From Thiotrichales bacterium (GTDB lineage: Bacteria; Pseudomonadota; Gammaproteobacteria; Beggiatoales; Beggiatoaceae), in the NCBI GenBank assembly GCA_016744475.1, contig JADGEH010000009.1, positions 1 through 64,000 on the forward strand: a DNA stretch of 64,000 nucleotides. The letters are read 5' to 3'. A model generated the notes under the pieces. That model did no database searches. It saw only the letters and a program-made list of their open reading frames with translations, and was not told where the DNA came from. The translations under genes were made by a program, and so were the position numbers. Each line of letters starts with the position of its first letter. Position 1 is the stretch's first letter. This document shows, one piece after another, positions 62,171 through 64,000 of this stretch.

Positions 62171-64000
62171 TTAAAAGTAGTACTTCAGTCCTAGATAAAC
62201 CCCACGACTTTGACGAGAAGGCAGGGTGTTGATTTCACCCCGCACCATTTCTGGAGAATACACGTCTTCATCCAGTAGATTGTAAATATAGCCATTGAGT
62301 AACAAGGTGTTTTCATTAGAAACACCGAACCATTGTCCAATATCTAAATCTAGGTTTAAGGTCATCAAATGTATGGCATCAGCGGGTGGATTGACATCGC
62401 GCGTGTTACCAAACTTAATATTGACATCATGCGCACTAGAAAAATAATTATCGTATAAACCTACGCTGAAATGTTCAGAGAATTCATAACTCACACCGAG
62501 TTTAAGCATCAAACTCGGCACAGTCGTGTAGTCTTTAAGGTCATTGCGACGATTTTCTTGATAAGCCGCAGAACCGATAAAGATGAGCTTATCCAGAGCT
62601 TTGAATTTCCCTTCTAATTCCCAACCATGCAAACGTAGTTCTGCTTGATTATTGAAAGTGCCTAAACCTGTTAAAGTATCGGTGGTTTGAATAATCAAGT
62701 TTTCTTGATGGCTATTAAAATAAGTCAACGCCCATTGATAATCATCAGCTTTATAGAACAACTGTAAATCATACGTATTCACCGTTTCTGGTTCTAAGTT
62801 TGTGTTGCCGACTACAACAGGCAATGCATCCACTGAATTTTCAAATTCAAAGGCCGCACGATAGGCTTTGCTGTATAAGGCTTTGATGCCTAGTTCATCA
62901 TTAAACTGATAAATAATGCCTAAGCGAGGTACAAAGCTCCAGTCCTGTCCCGCAGGTTTTACTGCTTGCCCACCCGCAATGAAACGCAATGATTGTTGTG
63001 GCTGATAAATCATTTGAGTGTAGAGGGTGTACCAGGTTTCACGGTAATCTTTTACGATGTCAACCATCGCCTGATCACTTTTTTGCACGGCGGTGGTGTG
63101 CCCTGATGTTTTATACGCAGTGCCACCTAATAACCAGGACAATTCATCGTTTTTCCAATAATGAGTCAGTTCAAATACCCAATCATCATGACCTTCATCA
63201 ACATCTGCTAAAACAGAATTAAATGTGGTATCACGTTGGTTATAGGTTAAATTGCCTTGCAAAGATTGATGTTTAGAAAAGTGATGTTTGTAACCTAAAT
63301 CTACAAAATATCGCGTGCTATCCGCTTGGGTTCCATTCCATGACCACCACGGTAATTCACCCATATGAGCTTCGCGGCTTTTCAGCGACATTAAATCTAA
63401 ACTCCAGTTTGAATAATCTGCATGTAAATAAGCACTCACATTATGCTCATTCATCTGCTTGGCATCCTCTACATTTTCTTCATCAACCGCTTTAAAGTCC
63501 CAACCATTTTCATGAAAATATTTTACGCTGCCACTGAGTCTGAGTTCATCATAACGACGTTCAAAGTAAGCATCGGTCTTACGTGTACCTAAAGAACCCG
63601 CCCCCATAGATACTTCGCCTCTGCTTTCTCCTGGTGCTAATGAAGCCGCTTTTTTAGTAATGATATTGATTACGCCAGAAAAAGCATTAGTGCCATACAA
63701 CACCGATCCGGGCCCGCGCACGACTTCAATATGGTCAATGGCGGTTAATGGAAAAGCACTATAAATGGGATAATTAATGCCTCCGGTTAAACCGTCTTTA
63801 AACGGTCTGCCATTGAGGAGTAATAAAACATGTGTATCTAAATCAGCAACTAAATCTCCGCGCATGGCTAACACGTTATGTGGATACATATACACCATCG
63901 GTTGATAAGTGCCCACTACCCGTTCTAATACTTCCGTTAAATTATTCGCACCAAAACGCTCTATTTCATTTGCTGTGACTACGCTAATAATACCGGGGGC
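62171..64000 (-). CDS. TonB-dependent outer-membrane receptor (5' end outside the window)
   Basis: At least 609 residues; the reading frame is open to the window edge. Plug-domain sequence at the beginning: PGIISVVTANEIERFGANNL, VLAMRGDLVADLDTHVLLLL, HIEVVRGPGSVLYGTNAFSG and VINIITKKA (typical plug box). Beta-barrel follows with repeated aromatic strands and ends in LKYYF, a normal outer-membrane C-terminus (Phe last). Ligand not determinable; the plug is like those of vitamin B12/siderophore-type receptors. 5 bp before kdsD. Confidence 0.88.
   Translation of the reverse strand, partial: APGIISVVTANEIERFGANNLTEVLERVVGTYQPMVYMYPHNVLAMRGDLVADLDTHVLLLLNGRPFKDGLTGGINYPIYSAFPLTAIDHIEVVRGPGSVLYGTNAFSGVINIITKKAASLAPGESRGEVSMGAGSLGTRKTDAYFERRYDELRLSGSVKYFHENGWDFKAVDEENVEDAKQMNEHNVSAYLHADYSNWSLDLMSLKSREAHMGELPWWSWNGTQADSTRYFVDLGYKHHFSKHQSLQGNLTYNQRDTTFNSVLADVDEGHDDWVFELTHYWKNDELSWLLGGTAYKTSGHTTAVQKSDQAMVDIVKDYRETWYTLYTQMIYQPQQSLRFIAGGQAVKPAGQDWSFVPRLGIIYQFNDELGIKALYSKAYRAAFEFENSVDALPVVVGNTNLEPETVNTYDLQLFYKADDYQWALTYFNSHQENLIIQTTDTLTGLGTFNNQAELRLHGWELEGKFKALDKLIFIGSAAYQENRRNDLKDYTTVPSLMLKLGVSYEFSEHFSVGLYDNYFSSAHDVNIKFGNTRDVNPPADAIHLMTLNLDLDIGQWFGVSNENTLLLNGYIYNLLDEDVYSPEMVRGEINTLPSRQSRGVYLGLKYYF

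Overview
The window looks like a chromosome segment of a gammaproteobacterium. The housekeeping genes (peptide deformylase, PrfC, RnhB, Adk, MurB, Mpl, YgfZ, RecD, KdsD, MurU, CoaX) are of gammaproteobacterial type. The large number of membrane-bound hybrid kinases, a caspase-like protein, the FIST and MoxR genes and the dense miniature repeats would fit a filamentous sulfur bacterium of the Beggiatoaceae/Thiotrichaceae kind. That placement is inference; no rRNA or taxonomic marker is present.

Layout. 0-2.6 kb is a graveyard: an IS110 remnant, an NB-ARC ATPase remnant and a DDE transposase with one internal stop. 2.6-7.8 kb holds a pilin-like membrane protein, a TauE/SafE permease, a GcvR-like ACT protein, deformylase and an ArsB/NhaD-type transporter. 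7.9-11.1 kb is an accessory island: a displaced 3' piece of valS and an AT-rich three-gene cassette resembling lambda rexA-rexB plus a third membrane protein, enclosed by 59-bp inverted repeats. 11.2-26.8 kb is mostly core metabolism (RidA, MtaD, M16-like, UreE, RnhB, PrfC, MurU, Adk, MurB) with a caspase-PEGA-DUF1566 protein and a secreted protein. 27-46.7 kb is a signalling region: REC-PAS-GGDEF-EAL protein with a PAS kinase, two MoxR ATPases, a FIST sensor with a soluble kinase, a receiver-metallo-beta-lactamase pair, and a three-receiver hybrid kinase with a kinase-less paralogue. CoaX/SPOR and tRNA-Thr sit inside it. 47-58.2 kb holds tRNA-Pro, the ygfZ-globin-mpl operon, a DUF423-exosortase-ABC operon, a TPP enzyme, DUF4426, RecD and a glycosyltransferase. 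58.3-61.1 kb is a broken PHP-ATPase (TrlF-like, probable defence) gene; then KdsD and a TonB receptor running off the edge.

The strongest global feature is the mobile-repeat load. Family A (about 161 bp, ends agagcctatacg) has four full and three partial copies. Family C (159 bp, ends agacttgtcc) has three full-length copies (one split) and two fragments. Family B (about 105 bp) has four copies, one of them being the 3' end of the local transposase gene. There are also element D (219 bp, nested inside a C copy), element E, and a 90-bp insertion that breaks the PHP-ATPase gene. Their nesting gives relative ages: D into C, A into a C remnant, A against the end of a D-type element. Fragments of valS and uvrA next to such elements suggest repeat-driven rearrangement.

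The best candidate for an undescribed system is the 8.7-10.9 kb RexA/RexB-like cassette with its third membrane gene.
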